A stretch of DNA of 64,000 bases. Origin: Halobium salinum (GTDB lineage Archaea; Halobacteriota; Halobacteria; Halobacteriales; Haloferacaceae). The notes beneath the pieces are model-generated. The model was not told where the DNA came from, searched no databases, and worked only from the letters and a program-made list of their open reading frames with translations. Shown here in pieces: positions 49,164 through 57,666 of this stretch (positions within the stretch are counted from its first letter, which is position 1; every line of letters starts with the position of its first letter). The stretch is from the NCBI RefSeq assembly GCF_026586625.1, contig NZ_JAODIW010000006.1, positions 568,927-632,926 of the forward strand. Reading direction: 5' to 3'. The position numbers were made by a program, and so were the translations under genes.

Positions 49164-51695
49164 ATGTCATCACAGACCTCCGCGCGAAGCCGGCGGGCCG
49201 TGGGCGTGCTAGTCGCGCTCGTCGTGGTCACGGCCGGCTTCGTGCCGTTCGCCCTCGCCTCGTCCCCGACAGACGCCACCGGTGCCACGAGCGGTGCCGA
49301 CGCCGACGAGCGTTCTACCACTCTCGCGGGGGCGGGAGCGGACACGCGTACGGACGGTGGAGCCGCGTCCGACCTCGGCGTCGGCGGGTCGACAGTCCGG
49401 CAGTCGGCCGGGAGCGTCACCAGCGAGGGTGTCGAGACGATGAACCTCTCCGCGGCGCACGAGGCCGGCTACACCGGAGAGGGGACCACGGTGGTCATCA
49501 TCGACGACGGGTTCGACACGTCGAACCCCGAAATCGCGGACCAGGTGACCGCGACGAGGGACTTCACCGGTCACGGTATCGGTCGGGGACAGTCCGGCCT
49601 CCACGGAACGGCGGTCGCCGAGATTCTCGCCGACACCGCCCCGGACGCGAACCTCGTGCTCGTCCGAGCGAACACCGAGACCCAGCTGTACCGCGCGATT
49701 CGGTACGTCGACGGGCAGACGGACGCCGACGTGGTGAGCCTCTCGCGCAACTGGCGCCACGCGGGTGCACTCGACGGGAGCTCGCGGATGGACGAGGCCA
49801 TCTCCGAGAGCGTCGCCGACGGGACGACGTGGTTCGTCTCCGCGGGCAACGCGGGCGACGGAAAACACTGGTCGGGCGAGTGGAGCGACCCCGACGGCGA
49901 CGGCTGGCAGAACTTCGCGGGCGACCGGGAGACCACGGACGTCGTGCTCCCGGCGCCACACGACGACGTGCACTCCGACGTGTCCCTCTCGCTGCAGTGG
50001 GACGCGTGGCCCCGCACGGACGCGGACTACGACCTCTACCTGACCAACACGACGGAGATGGAGTGTACCGACGCCGAGGGCCAGCCGACGTTCTGTGACG
50101 AGAACGTCGTCGCCAGCGGTTCAGTCCGCCAGACGGGCCACCAGGAGCCGTGGGAACTCGTCTCCAGTCACTGGGTGGACGCCTTCGACGCCTCCTCGTA
50201 CGAGACCGGGGAGGGGCCGGTGTTCCACGCCGCCATCCGCGCACACGACGCCCCCTCGGACGCCCAGTTCGACCTGTACGCCGGTGACGGCCACCGGCTC
50301 CGACAGGACGCGACCGCCGAGGGGAGCGTGCTGCTGCCCGCGACGAACCCCGACGTGGTTACGGTCGGGGCGACCACCGCCGACGGGAGCCGCGTCGCCG
50401 ACTACTCCTCGCGCGGGCCGACCGTCGACGGACGGACGAAGCCCGACCTCGTCGCCCCCGCGGGCGTCAGCACCGACTCGGTGGGGCAGTTCACCGGCAC
50501 CTCCGCGGCCGCGCCCCACGCCGCCGGCGTTGCCGCCGTCCTCCTCGAGGCCGACGCCGACCTCTCGCCGACGCAGGTGAAGTCGGTCATGACGGACACG
50601 GCGGCCCCGGTCAGCGGCGGACCGAACGCCGCCGGCGACGGCCTGGTCGACGCGGGCGCGAGCCTCGCCGCGGTCTCCTCGACTGCCGGCAGCGGCGACG
50701 ACCCGACCGCGACGCCGGAACCGACTCCGGAGCCGACGGCGACGCCCGAACCGACCCCGGAACCGACGCCGGAGCCGACGGCGACCCCGGAACCGACGCC
50801 GGAGCCGACGGCGACCCCGGAATCGACGCCGGAGCCGACGGCGACCCCGGAATCGACGCCGGAGCCGACTCCGGAACCGACGGCGACGCCCGAACCGACC
50901 CCGGAACCGACTCCGGAACCGACGGCGACACCGGAGTCCACGCCCGAACCGACGCCGGAGTCCACACCGGAACCGACGGCGACGCCCGAATCGACGCCGG
51001 AGTCCACGCCAGAATCGACACCCGAATCGACGCCGGAGTCCACGCCCGAATCCACCCCAGAATCGACGCCCGAATCCACACCTGAGTCCACGCCCGAGGA
51101 CGCCGGGAGCGCCGGCACAGGCGGCGGTGGCGACGGTGGGAGCAGCGGGGGCGGGTCGGCCGGCCCGGCGGTCGGGCAGGACGGCGGGCTCGGCATCCGT
51201 TCGGTGGAGGTGTCGGGGACGCCGACCGTCGGCACCTCGACGCCCGTGCTCGCGACCGTGTCGAACACGGACGTCGTCGACCACACGCGGACCATCGCGC
51301 TCCGGGTCGACGGGACCGTCGTCGCCGAACGGACGGTGACGCTCGCGAGCGGCGAGGAGGCCACCCTCCGATTCGCTCACAGCTTCGCCGAGGCGGGTGA
51401 CCGACGCCTCGCGCTCGGGGCCCAGGAGCGGACCGTCGCGGTCCAGTCCGGGCAGACCGGCGAGAGCACGGACACGAACGCCGACGGCGAACCGACGGCG
51501 GTCGACGACGGGCAGGCAGTCCAGGGGGCGACCGAGACGGCCGTCGGCACCGGCGGACAGGCCGGAGCCCAAGCCGAGACCGAGCGGGCGTCCGCACAGG
51601 ACCGAACCAGCTCCACGACCGTGCCCGGGTTCTCGGCACTGCTCGCGCTGGTGGCGCTCGTCGTCGGTCTGCTGGCGATGGCCCGACGACGCTGA
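49164..51695 (+). CDS. Secreted subtilisin-like serine protease with PGF-CTERM anchor
   Basis: An 843-residue S8-family protease. A Sec-type signal (RRAVGVLVALVVVTAGFVPF) is followed by the catalytic triad Asp114 (VVIIDDGFD), His148 (GLHGTAVAEI) and Ser447 (GTSAAAPHAAG), with the oxyanion SAGNAG. Residues about 513-647 are a TPEPT/ESTPE repeat stalk encoded by near-tandem DNA. Residues about 670-750 form a CARDB-like beta domain. The C-terminus, PGFSALLALVALVVGLLAMA and RRR, is a PGF-CTERM signal, so an archaeosortase probably cuts it and links the protein to lipid. The Thr-rich stalk is likely glycosylated. Confidence 0.93.
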   Translation: MSSQTSARSRRAVGVLVALVVVTAGFVPFALASSPTDATGATSGADADERSTTLAGAGADTRTDGGAASDLGVGGSTVRQSAGSVTSEGVETMNLSAAHEAGYTGEGTTVVIIDDGFDTSNPEIADQVTATRDFTGHGIGRGQSGLHGTAVAEILADTAPDANLVLVRANTETQLYRAIRYVDGQTDADVVSLSRNWRHAGALDGSSRMDEAISESVADGTTWFVSAGNAGDGKHWSGEWSDPDGDGWQNFAGDRETTDVVLPAPHDDVHSDVSLSLQWDAWPRTDADYDLYLTNTTEMECTDAEGQPTFCDENVVASGSVRQTGHQEPWELVSSHWVDAFDASSYETGEGPVFHAAIRAHDAPSDAQFDLYAGDGHRLRQDATAEGSVLLPATNPDVVTVGATTADGSRVADYSSRGPTVDGRTKPDLVAPAGVSTDSVGQFTGTSAAAPHAAGVAAVLLEADADLSPTQVKSVMTDTAAPVSGGPNAAGDGLVDAGASLAAVSSTAGSGDDPTATPEPTPEPTATPEPTPEPTPEPTATPEPTPEPTATPESTPEPTATPESTPEPTPEPTATPEPTPEPTPEPTATPESTPEPTPESTPEPTATPESTPESTPESTPESTPESTPESTPESTPESTPESTPEDAGSAGTGGGGDGGSSGGGSAGPAVGQDGGLGIRSVEVSGTPTVGTSTPVLATVSNTDVVDHTRTIALRVDGTVVAERTVTLASGEEATLRFAHSFAEAGDRRLALGAQERTVAVQSGQTGESTDTNADGEPTAVDDGQAVQGATETAVGTGGQAGAQAETERASAQDRTSSTTVPGFSALLALVALVVGLLAMARRR
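50700..51104 (+). repeat. Low-complexity coding repeat in the protease stalk
   Basis: About 400 bp built of 12-30 bp words such as CCGGAACCGACGCCGGAG and CCCGAATCGACGCCGGAG, encoding TPEPT then mostly TPES units. The first half is TPEPTATPE and the second half almost pure ESTP, so at least two rounds of repeat growth occurred. Prone to replication slippage. Confidence 0.85.
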
Positions 51696-51872
51696 CTGCC
51701 GACCGCCGACGACCGTCCGCTGTCGCTCGCTTCTCCGCGTTCGCCGTCTCACTAGCGACCGCTACGTGGGAATCGGGTCGGCCCGCCCGTGACCTCGGCC
51801 GACGAGCGATAGCTGGGCGCCCGCGACGTGGACAGACGACCACCTCCGAACCCGAGAGCCGAACGCGTGGCT

Positions 51873-51892
51873 GAAATTGGGTCGAAATTGGG
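51873..51892 (+). promoter_or_regulatory. Direct repeat upstream of the DUF7282 gene
   Basis: GAAATTGGG occurs twice, at 51873 and 51884, with an 11-bp period, about one DNA turn. It lies upstream of the probable TATA box GTTTTAGTG at 51924-51932. It may be an activator site. Confidence 0.35.
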
Positions 51893-51976
51893 CTACAAAT
51901 CCGTCGAAGCTGCCAAAATCCGTTTTAGTGTCTCGCCCCCGGCTACACATGTCCGACCCCGGACGAAACCCCAGCC

Positions 51977-53305
51977 ATGTCAGAGAAGACCCCAGCCACA
52001 GACAGTACCGACTCATCTAACACGTCCTCGCGCCGGACGTTCCTCGGCGTCGCGGCCGCCACCGGTGCCGGCCTGGCTCTCGGCGGCACCGCCGTCGCAC
52101 AGGAGTCCGACTCCGGGACGGCCGCCGCGACGTTCGACGACCAGACGACCGAAGGCTCGACGGTGACCGTCACCTCCGCGACCCTCCCCGAGGGCGGCTA
52201 CGTCGCCATCCACGACGCGTCGCTGCTCGAGGGGAACGTCCTCGGTAGCGTCATCGGCGTCTCCGAGTACTACGAGGCGGGCACCCACGAGGACGTCGAG
52301 GTGTCTCTGTACGAGGGCGTCGAGGGCGCCGAGTTCGAGCAGTCGATGCTCGAGGAAGACCAGCCGCTCATCGCGATGCCCCACCGGGAGACGAACGGCA
52401 ACGAGACTTACGAGTTCGTCGCGAGCGAGGGCGAGAGCGACGGCCCGTACACGGCAGACGGCGAGGCCGTCGTCGACAAGGCGGCGATAACGGTCGAGTC
52501 GATGGAGTCGAAGCCGACCGCCTCGGTCACCTTCGACGACCAGACGACCGGCGGGAAGACGGTCTCGGTCGCCTCGACCAGCCTCTCGGAGGGCGGGTTC
52601 GTCGCCATCCACGACGCGTCGCTGCTCGAGGGGAACGTCCTCGGTAGCGTCATCGGCGTCTCCGAGTACCTCGGCGCCGGCGAACACGAGGACGTGACGG
52701 TGACGCTGTTCGACGTGCCCGGCGGCGACTTCGAGAGTTCGATGCTGGAGGAGGACCAAACGCTCATCGCGATGCCGCACCTCGACACCAACGACAACGA
52801 CACCTACGACTTCCTCACGAGCGAGGGCCAGGCCGACGGTCCGTACACGATGGACGGCCAGGCCGTCGTCGACAAGGGGATGGTCACGGTCGAAGCCGAG
52901 GAGATGCCGACCGCGAAGACCTGCTTCCCCCGCCAGAAGAGCGACGGGACGACGGTCCACCTCCCGTACGCCGACCTCTCGGAGGGCGGGTTCGTCGCCA
53001 TCCACGACGCCTCCCTCCTCGACGGGGAGGTCCTGGAGAGCGTCGTCGGCGTCTCCGAATACCTCGAGGCCGGCCGCACGGAGGACATCGAGGTAACCCT
53101 GTTCGAGGGCGTCCCCGGCGGCGACTTCGACCGGGACAGCCTGGAGGACGGCGAGCAGCTGTACGCCATGCCGCACTTCGACACGAACGAGAACGACACC
53201 TACGACTTCGTCGAGAGCGAGGGCCAGGCCGACGGCCCGTACACGATGGACGGAGAACCGGTGCTCAACCGGAGTACCATCACCGTGACCGACGGGGACG
53301 ACTGA
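51977..53305 (+). CDS. Tat-exported protein with three DUF7282 repeats
   Basis: A 442-residue secreted protein. The twin-arginine signal SSRRTFLGVAAATGAGLALG is at the N-terminus. It is followed by three copies of a beta-rich unit of about 130 residues, at about 49-175, 182-305 and 312-440. Each holds the pattern EGG.VAIHDASLLEG.VLGSV and ends with DGPYT.DG..V. This matches DUF7282, a haloarchaeal surface domain of unknown use. The third repeat has a changed N-terminal strand (CFPRQKSDGTTVHLPYA). A conserved stretch is identical over 69 bases in repeats one and two. Confidence 0.9.
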   Translation: MSEKTPATDSTDSSNTSSRRTFLGVAAATGAGLALGGTAVAQESDSGTAAATFDDQTTEGSTVTVTSATLPEGGYVAIHDASLLEGNVLGSVIGVSEYYEAGTHEDVEVSLYEGVEGAEFEQSMLEEDQPLIAMPHRETNGNETYEFVASEGESDGPYTADGEAVVDKAAITVESMESKPTASVTFDDQTTGGKTVSVASTSLSEGGFVAIHDASLLEGNVLGSVIGVSEYLGAGEHEDVTVTLFDVPGGDFESSMLEEDQTLIAMPHLDTNDNDTYDFLTSEGQADGPYTMDGQAVVDKGMVTVEAEEMPTAKTCFPRQKSDGTTVHLPYADLSEGGFVAIHDASLLDGEVLESVVGVSEYLEAGRTEDIEVTLFEGVPGGDFDRDSLEDGEQLYAMPHFDTNENDTYDFVESEGQADGPYTMDGEPVLNRSTITVTDGDD

Positions 53306-53433
53306 GCGGCGTCGGAGACGGAGACCGCTCAACCCCCGATTCGTGACCGTTCGTGTCCACTATTGCCGGCATCCGGCTGTCGACGTACTTACAAGGCGAG
53401 GCGCCGTCGGTCCCGCCAATGGGGCGGCTGTAG

Positions 53434-53745
53434 ATGGAGGCCGTGCTGTGGTACGTCTTCACCGGGACGCGGGGCGGGCCGAACCGGGCCCGAATTCTGC
53501 GTGCCGTGGAGCAGCGGCCTCGCAACACGAATCAACTCGCGGACGCGCTGGACCTCGACTACAAGACCGTCCAGCACCATCTGGAGGTGCTCCTGGAGAA
53601 CGACATCGTCCAGAACAGCGGGGACGAGTACGGGGCGGTGTACCTCCCCTCGGAGCGCGTCCGAAGCCACCAGGACACCGTTCAGACCATCTTCGAGCAG
53701 TTGGACGGGTTCGACGCGAACGGCAGCACGGAGGCCACGGAATGA
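53434..53745 (+). CDS. Winged-helix DNA-binding protein, ArsR-like
   Basis: A 103-residue regulator. Residues about 8-80 form a winged helix (NRARILRAVEQRPRNTNQLADALDLDYKTVQHHLEVLLENDIV), close to ArsR/MarR type. No cysteine metal site. A CTTACAAGG box at 53388-53396 suits the ATG at 53434 with a short leader. It lies 55 bp before a small membrane-protein gene. In haloarchaea this pair is recurrent and might be a membrane-sensing regulatory unit; this is inference. Confidence 0.87.
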   Translation: MEAVLWYVFTGTRGGPNRARILRAVEQRPRNTNQLADALDLDYKTVQHHLEVLLENDIVQNSGDEYGAVYLPSERVRSHQDTVQTIFEQLDGFDANGSTEATE

Positions 53746-53800
53746 GTCCTCGACACGATGTGAACAGCTATTTGCCGGCAGGTTGGAAAGGGAGGGGCAG

Positions 53801-54103
53801 ATGACGGTCTGGGTCGACGTCGCCCGCGTGGCGATCGGCGTGAACCTCCTGCTGTTGCTGAGCCTCGTCTACGTCTGGGGCCGCAACTACGCCCAGATTC
53901 GCTCGCCGCTCGCGCTCGGACTGCTCCTGTTCGGTGGCTTCCTCTTTCTCGAGAACGGGATGGCGTTCTACTTCTACTTCTTCGAGCCGACGCTCCGGGT
54001 CTGGGTGACCGAGATTCCCGCCCTCGCCCAGCTCGCGATGACGCTCCTGCGTGTGTGTGAGACGGTCGCGCTGGTGTTTCTCACCTGGACGACTTGGCGG
54101 TAG
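53801..54103 (+). CDS. Small membrane protein paired with the winged-helix gene (DUF7521-like)
   Basis: A 100-residue protein with three helices at about residues 7-25, 36-60 and 74-97, containing LGLLLFGGFLFLENGMAFYFYFF. The ATG at 53801 follows GGAGGGGCAG, a good Shine-Dalgarno, which fits an internal gene of an operon. The pattern is typical for the partner of a winged-helix regulator in haloarchaea, which I believe is called DUF7521. It may control or sense for the HTH protein. Confidence 0.82.
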   Translation: MTVWVDVARVAIGVNLLLLLSLVYVWGRNYAQIRSPLALGLLLFGGFLFLENGMAFYFYFFEPTLRVWVTEIPALAQLAMTLLRVCETVALVFLTWTTWR

Positions 54104-54328
54104 CCACGGTCACGACGGGCGCCCCTCGACCCTCGGGGTGGCCACTCACCGGACCCGGTCACCTCCCGGTCGAAACGACGTGCCGTCGGCGTCGACGCCG
54201 CGGGCTCGCGAACGGGGGACGAACGTTCGCCTCGTCGCCCGCTGCGGTCGCGAACCGACCCGAACCGTTCGGACGGGCGCACAACCGTCCATTACCCCGG
54301 TCGCCGGGCACCCATTGTGACGGAACGA

Positions 54329-54335
54329 TTTAGTA
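54329..54335 (+). promoter_or_regulatory. TATA-like box of the glmU-like/glmS operon
   Basis: TTTAGTA lies 27 bp before the ATG at 54358, so the message is probably leaderless. The uppP promoter has the same TTTAGTAC sequence at the same spacing. Confidence 0.6.
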
Positions 54336-54357
54336 CGGTGAAGTGAATCCACTCCCC

Positions 54358-55638
54358 ATGACTGTCGACACGGCCGTGGTGCTCGCCGCGGGCGAGGGGA
54401 AGCGGCTCCGACCGCTGACCGAACACCGTCCGAAGCCGATGCTCCCGGCGGGAACGCGTCCCATCCTCGAGTACGTCCTCGACGCGCTGCTCGAGGCGGG
54501 CGTCTCCGACCTCCACCTCGTCGTCGGCTACGGGCGCGACCGCATCCAGAACCACGTCGGGTCGACCTACCGCGGGCGGCCGGTCACCTACCACGACCAG
54601 CGAAAGCAGTTGGGGAGCGGTCACGCGCTCCTGCAGGCGGCCGACGCCGTCGAGACGGAGTGTCTCGTCGTCAACGGGGACCAGGTCGTGAGCACGGCTA
54701 TCGTCCGCGACGTGGTTGCGGCGCACACCTCCGAGGACGTCGCGACCCTCGCGGTCGTCGAGAGCGACGCCGCACCCGACTACGGCGCGGTCCGCCTCGA
54801 CGGGGACCGCGTCGTCGAACTCCACGAACGCCCCGGTGGTGAGGACCACCACCTCCTCAACGCCGGCGTGTACGCGTTCGACCGCTCGTTCTTCGAGGAG
54901 ATCGAGCGCACGCCGCGCGAGGAGGGGGAGCTCTCGCTCACCCGGACCATCGCCTGGCTCGCCGCCGAGGAGCGGTCGGTCCGGGGGGTCCACACCGACG
55001 GGGTGTGGCGCGACGCCGTCTACCCCTGGGACCTCCTCTCGCTCGCGAGGACGGTACTGCGAAACGACGACATCCTGACGGAGGCGATACCGAACGGCGG
55101 AGGCTCCGTCACGGAGCGCTCCGGTCGCGACGGTCGAGGCCCGCGGGACCGGCGCGAGGAACGGAACGGGCGCGGCCGGCGGCGAGTTCGCGTCTCGCCG
55201 ACGGCGTCGGTCCACGAGGACGCCACGCTCGTCGGTCCGGTCGACGTCGCCGACGACTGTGTCGTCGGGCCGGGAGCCGTCGTCGGCCCCAACGTCGCGC
55301 TGGGCCGGAACACGACGGTCCGAGCGGGCGCGGTCGTCCGGGGCTCCGTCGTGGACGTCGACGCCCGCATCGGCGAGAACGCGACGGTCGTCGACGCCGT
55401 CGTCGGTCAGGGGGTCCACGTCGGCCCCGGCGTCACCCTCCCCGGGGGCGCGGCCGACGTGCGCATCGGCACGACCGTCCACGAGGACTGTCGGCTCGGC
55501 GGGGTGTTGGCCGACCGCGTCCACGTCGGCGGCGGCGCCACCGTACTGCCGGGGGCGCTCGTCGGCCCCGACGCCCGCGTCGACCCCGGCACCGTCGTCA
55601 GAGGACAGGTCGAGGCCCACGGGCGGGTGAGCAACTGA
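54358..55638 (+). CDS. GlmU-like sugar-1-phosphate nucleotidylyltransferase/acetyltransferase
   Basis: A 426-residue bifunctional enzyme. Residues 1-235 are the nucleotidyltransferase domain, with AVVLAAGEGKRLRPLTEHRP, LVVNGDQVV and VWRDAVYPWDLLSLARTVL. After an Arg-rich insertion (about 249-278; RSGRDGRGPRDRREERNG) follow left-handed beta-helix hexapeptide repeats (VGPVDVADDCVVGPGAVVG and on) of the acetyltransferase part. It should produce a UDP-sugar, most likely UDP-GlcNAc. The ATG at 54358 fits the promoter; a GTG upstream at 54343 is possible. The stop overlaps glmS (TGATG). Confidence 0.9.
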   Translation: MTVDTAVVLAAGEGKRLRPLTEHRPKPMLPAGTRPILEYVLDALLEAGVSDLHLVVGYGRDRIQNHVGSTYRGRPVTYHDQRKQLGSGHALLQAADAVETECLVVNGDQVVSTAIVRDVVAAHTSEDVATLAVVESDAAPDYGAVRLDGDRVVELHERPGGEDHHLLNAGVYAFDRSFFEEIERTPREEGELSLTRTIAWLAAEERSVRGVHTDGVWRDAVYPWDLLSLARTVLRNDDILTEAIPNGGGSVTERSGRDGRGPRDRREERNGRGRRRVRVSPTASVHEDATLVGPVDVADDCVVGPGAVVGPNVALGRNTTVRAGAVVRGSVVDVDARIGENATVVDAVVGQGVHVGPGVTLPGGAADVRIGTTVHEDCRLGGVLADRVHVGGGATVLPGALVGPDARVDPGTVVRGQVEAHGRVSN

Positions 55639-57443
55639 TGTGTGGCATCGTCGGCTGCGTCGGTCGGGACGGCGACGCGAAGGAGGTGCTGCTCTCGGGG
55701 CTCTCACAGCTCGAGTACCGCGGCTACGACTCGGCCGGCATCGCCGTCACCGGCGTCGGCGGTCCCCTCGACGTGGCGAAGCGCGAGGGCGAACTGCAGG
55801 CGCTGAAGGACGCCGTCGAGGACCGTTCGTTCCCCGGCGGCACCGGAATCGGCCACACGCGCTGGTCGACACACGGCCCGCCGGCGACGCGCAACGCCCA
55901 CCCGCACACCGATGAGACCGGTCGGGTCGCGGTCGTCCACAACGGCATCATCGAGAACTACGCCGCCCTCCGCGACGAGCTGACGGAGGCGGGCGTCCCG
56001 CTCACGAGCGACACCGACACCGAGGTGGTGCCGCACCTGTTCGCACGCTACCTGACGGAAGGTGACGACCCCGAGGCGGCGTTCAGACGCACCGTGTCCC
56101 GCCTGGAGGGGAGTTACGCCATCGCGGCCGTCGTCGCGGGCGAGGACGCCGTGTTCGCCGCGAGGCGTCACTCCCCGCTCGTGCTCGGCGTCGGCGCCGA
56201 CGAGAACTACCTCGCGAGCGACGTGACCGCGCTGGTCGAACACACTCGCGAGGTCGTCTACATCGAGGACGACCAGTTCGCCGTGCTCCGGCCCTCGGGC
56301 TGGCGGGTCACCGACGCGACCGGCGAGCGCGTCGACCCCGAGGTCCGAACCGTCGACTGGACCGCGGAGCAGACCGGCAAGAGCGGCTACGACCACTACA
56401 TGCTGAAGGAGATCAACGAACAGCCGCTGTCGCTCAGACAGTGCACTCGCGGGAGGGTGGACGAGTTGGCGGGCACGGTCGGCGACGAGGGACTCGACGG
56501 TCTCGACAGACCCGACCGCGTGCAGTTCGTCGCCTGTGGCACGTCGTACCACGCGGCGCTGTACGGCGCGTCGCTGCTCAGGGCGGCCGGCGTGCAGGCC
56601 GACGCCTACCTCGCAAGCGAGTACGCGATGACCCCCTGTCCCGTCACGTCGGAGACGCTCGTCGTCGGCGTCACCCAGAGCGGGGAGACCGCGGACACCC
56701 TCTCCGCGCTCCGCATCGCCGACGACCGCGGCGCGCGGACGCTCGCGATGACGAACGTCGTCGGCTCCTCGGCCGCCCGCGAGTGCGACCGGACGTTCCT
56801 CCTGCGGGCCGGCCCCGAAATCGGCGTCGCCGCCACCAAGACGTTCTCGACCCAACTGGTCGGCCTCGCGGTGCTCGCCGAGCATCTCGCGGACGCGGAG
56901 GGGGCCGACCCCGACCTCGTCACCGCGCTTCGGGACCTGCCGGACCTCGCCCAGCAGGTGTTGGACGAGTCCCGGGCCGCCGAGGTAGCGGAGGAGTTCG
57001 ACGGGATGGACGCCTACTTCTTCATCGGGCGGGGCCTCCACTACCCCGTCGCCCTCGAAGGGGCGCTGAAGTTCAAGGAGATAACCTACGAGCACGCGGA
57101 AGGGTTCGCAGCCGGCGAACTCAAACACGGGCCGCTCGCGCTCGTCACCGGCCGGACGCCGGTGTTCGCGGTCGTCGCCGGCGACGGCGCGCTGGCGCGT
57201 AAGACCCTCGCGAACGTCAAGGAGGTGGAGGCTCGGGACGCGCCGGTCGTCGTCGTCTCCGACGGGAGTCAGGAGGTCGCCGGCTACGCCGACCGCGTCC
57301 TCGAGATTCCCGAGAGCCACCCGGCGACGGTGCCCATCCTCGCGAACCTCCAGTTCCAGCTACTGGCCTACCACGTCGCCGACCGACTCGGACGACCCAT
57401 CGACAAGCCGCGGAACCTCGCGAAGAGCGTCACCGTGGAGTGA
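55638..57443 (+). CDS. glmS: Glutamine--fructose-6-phosphate aminotransferase (isomerizing)
   Basis: A 601-residue enzyme that makes glucosamine-6-phosphate from fructose-6-phosphate and glutamine. The glutaminase domain starts MCGIVGCVGRDGDAK; Cys2 becomes the N-terminal nucleophile. The two SIS domains follow from about 285 and 455 (FVACGTSYHAALYGASLLR; GVTQSGETADTLSAL; FIGRGLHYPVALEGALKFKE; the end RPIDKPRNLAKSVTVE). The ATG overlaps the GlmU-like stop, so the two enzymes are made together. Pgi in this window provides fructose-6-phosphate. Confidence 0.96.
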   Translation: MCGIVGCVGRDGDAKEVLLSGLSQLEYRGYDSAGIAVTGVGGPLDVAKREGELQALKDAVEDRSFPGGTGIGHTRWSTHGPPATRNAHPHTDETGRVAVVHNGIIENYAALRDELTEAGVPLTSDTDTEVVPHLFARYLTEGDDPEAAFRRTVSRLEGSYAIAAVVAGEDAVFAARRHSPLVLGVGADENYLASDVTALVEHTREVVYIEDDQFAVLRPSGWRVTDATGERVDPEVRTVDWTAEQTGKSGYDHYMLKEINEQPLSLRQCTRGRVDELAGTVGDEGLDGLDRPDRVQFVACGTSYHAALYGASLLRAAGVQADAYLASEYAMTPCPVTSETLVVGVTQSGETADTLSALRIADDRGARTLAMTNVVGSSAARECDRTFLLRAGPEIGVAATKTFSTQLVGLAVLAEHLADAEGADPDLVTALRDLPDLAQQVLDESRAAEVAEEFDGMDAYFFIGRGLHYPVALEGALKFKEITYEHAEGFAAGELKHGPLALVTGRTPVFAVVAGDGALARKTLANVKEVEARDAPVVVVSDGSQEVAGYADRVLEIPESHPATVPILANLQFQLLAYHVADRLGRPIDKPRNLAKSVTVE

Positions 57444-57520
57444 ATTGTGTGCGTTTGACCTCGAGCGGCTAACCAATTCGGATTCGTCGAGAGGGGACCA
57501 CAGAACTGGTGGCCCAATCT

Positions 57521-57633
57521 ATGAGCATTGAGGCTCTTCCCGGACTTCTCAGCCCGCTGTAGAGGACCAGCGCGAGCTTCGTCGCGTTCTCCGTTCGTTT
57601 ACGTATAGATTTCAGACGAACGACGTATGTTGA
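57521..57633 (+). pseudogene. Possible gene remnant beside the low-GC gene
   Basis: Two short pieces that make sense together only across a frameshift: MSIEALPGLLSPL then TAG at 57560, and in another frame VEDQRELRRVLRSFTYRFQT and NDVC. They look like the first 35 residues of a helical protein whose rest is lost. I do not know the family. Weak evidence. Confidence 0.25.
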
Positions 57634-57666
57634 GATTCCGTTTACCGACAGGTCTGTCCTGCTAAA

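Noticed and set aside
51762-52016. Minus-strand ORF of 84 residues across the DUF7282 promoter
   Set aside because: It overlaps the promoter and the start of the plus-strand gene, and has no conserved pattern.
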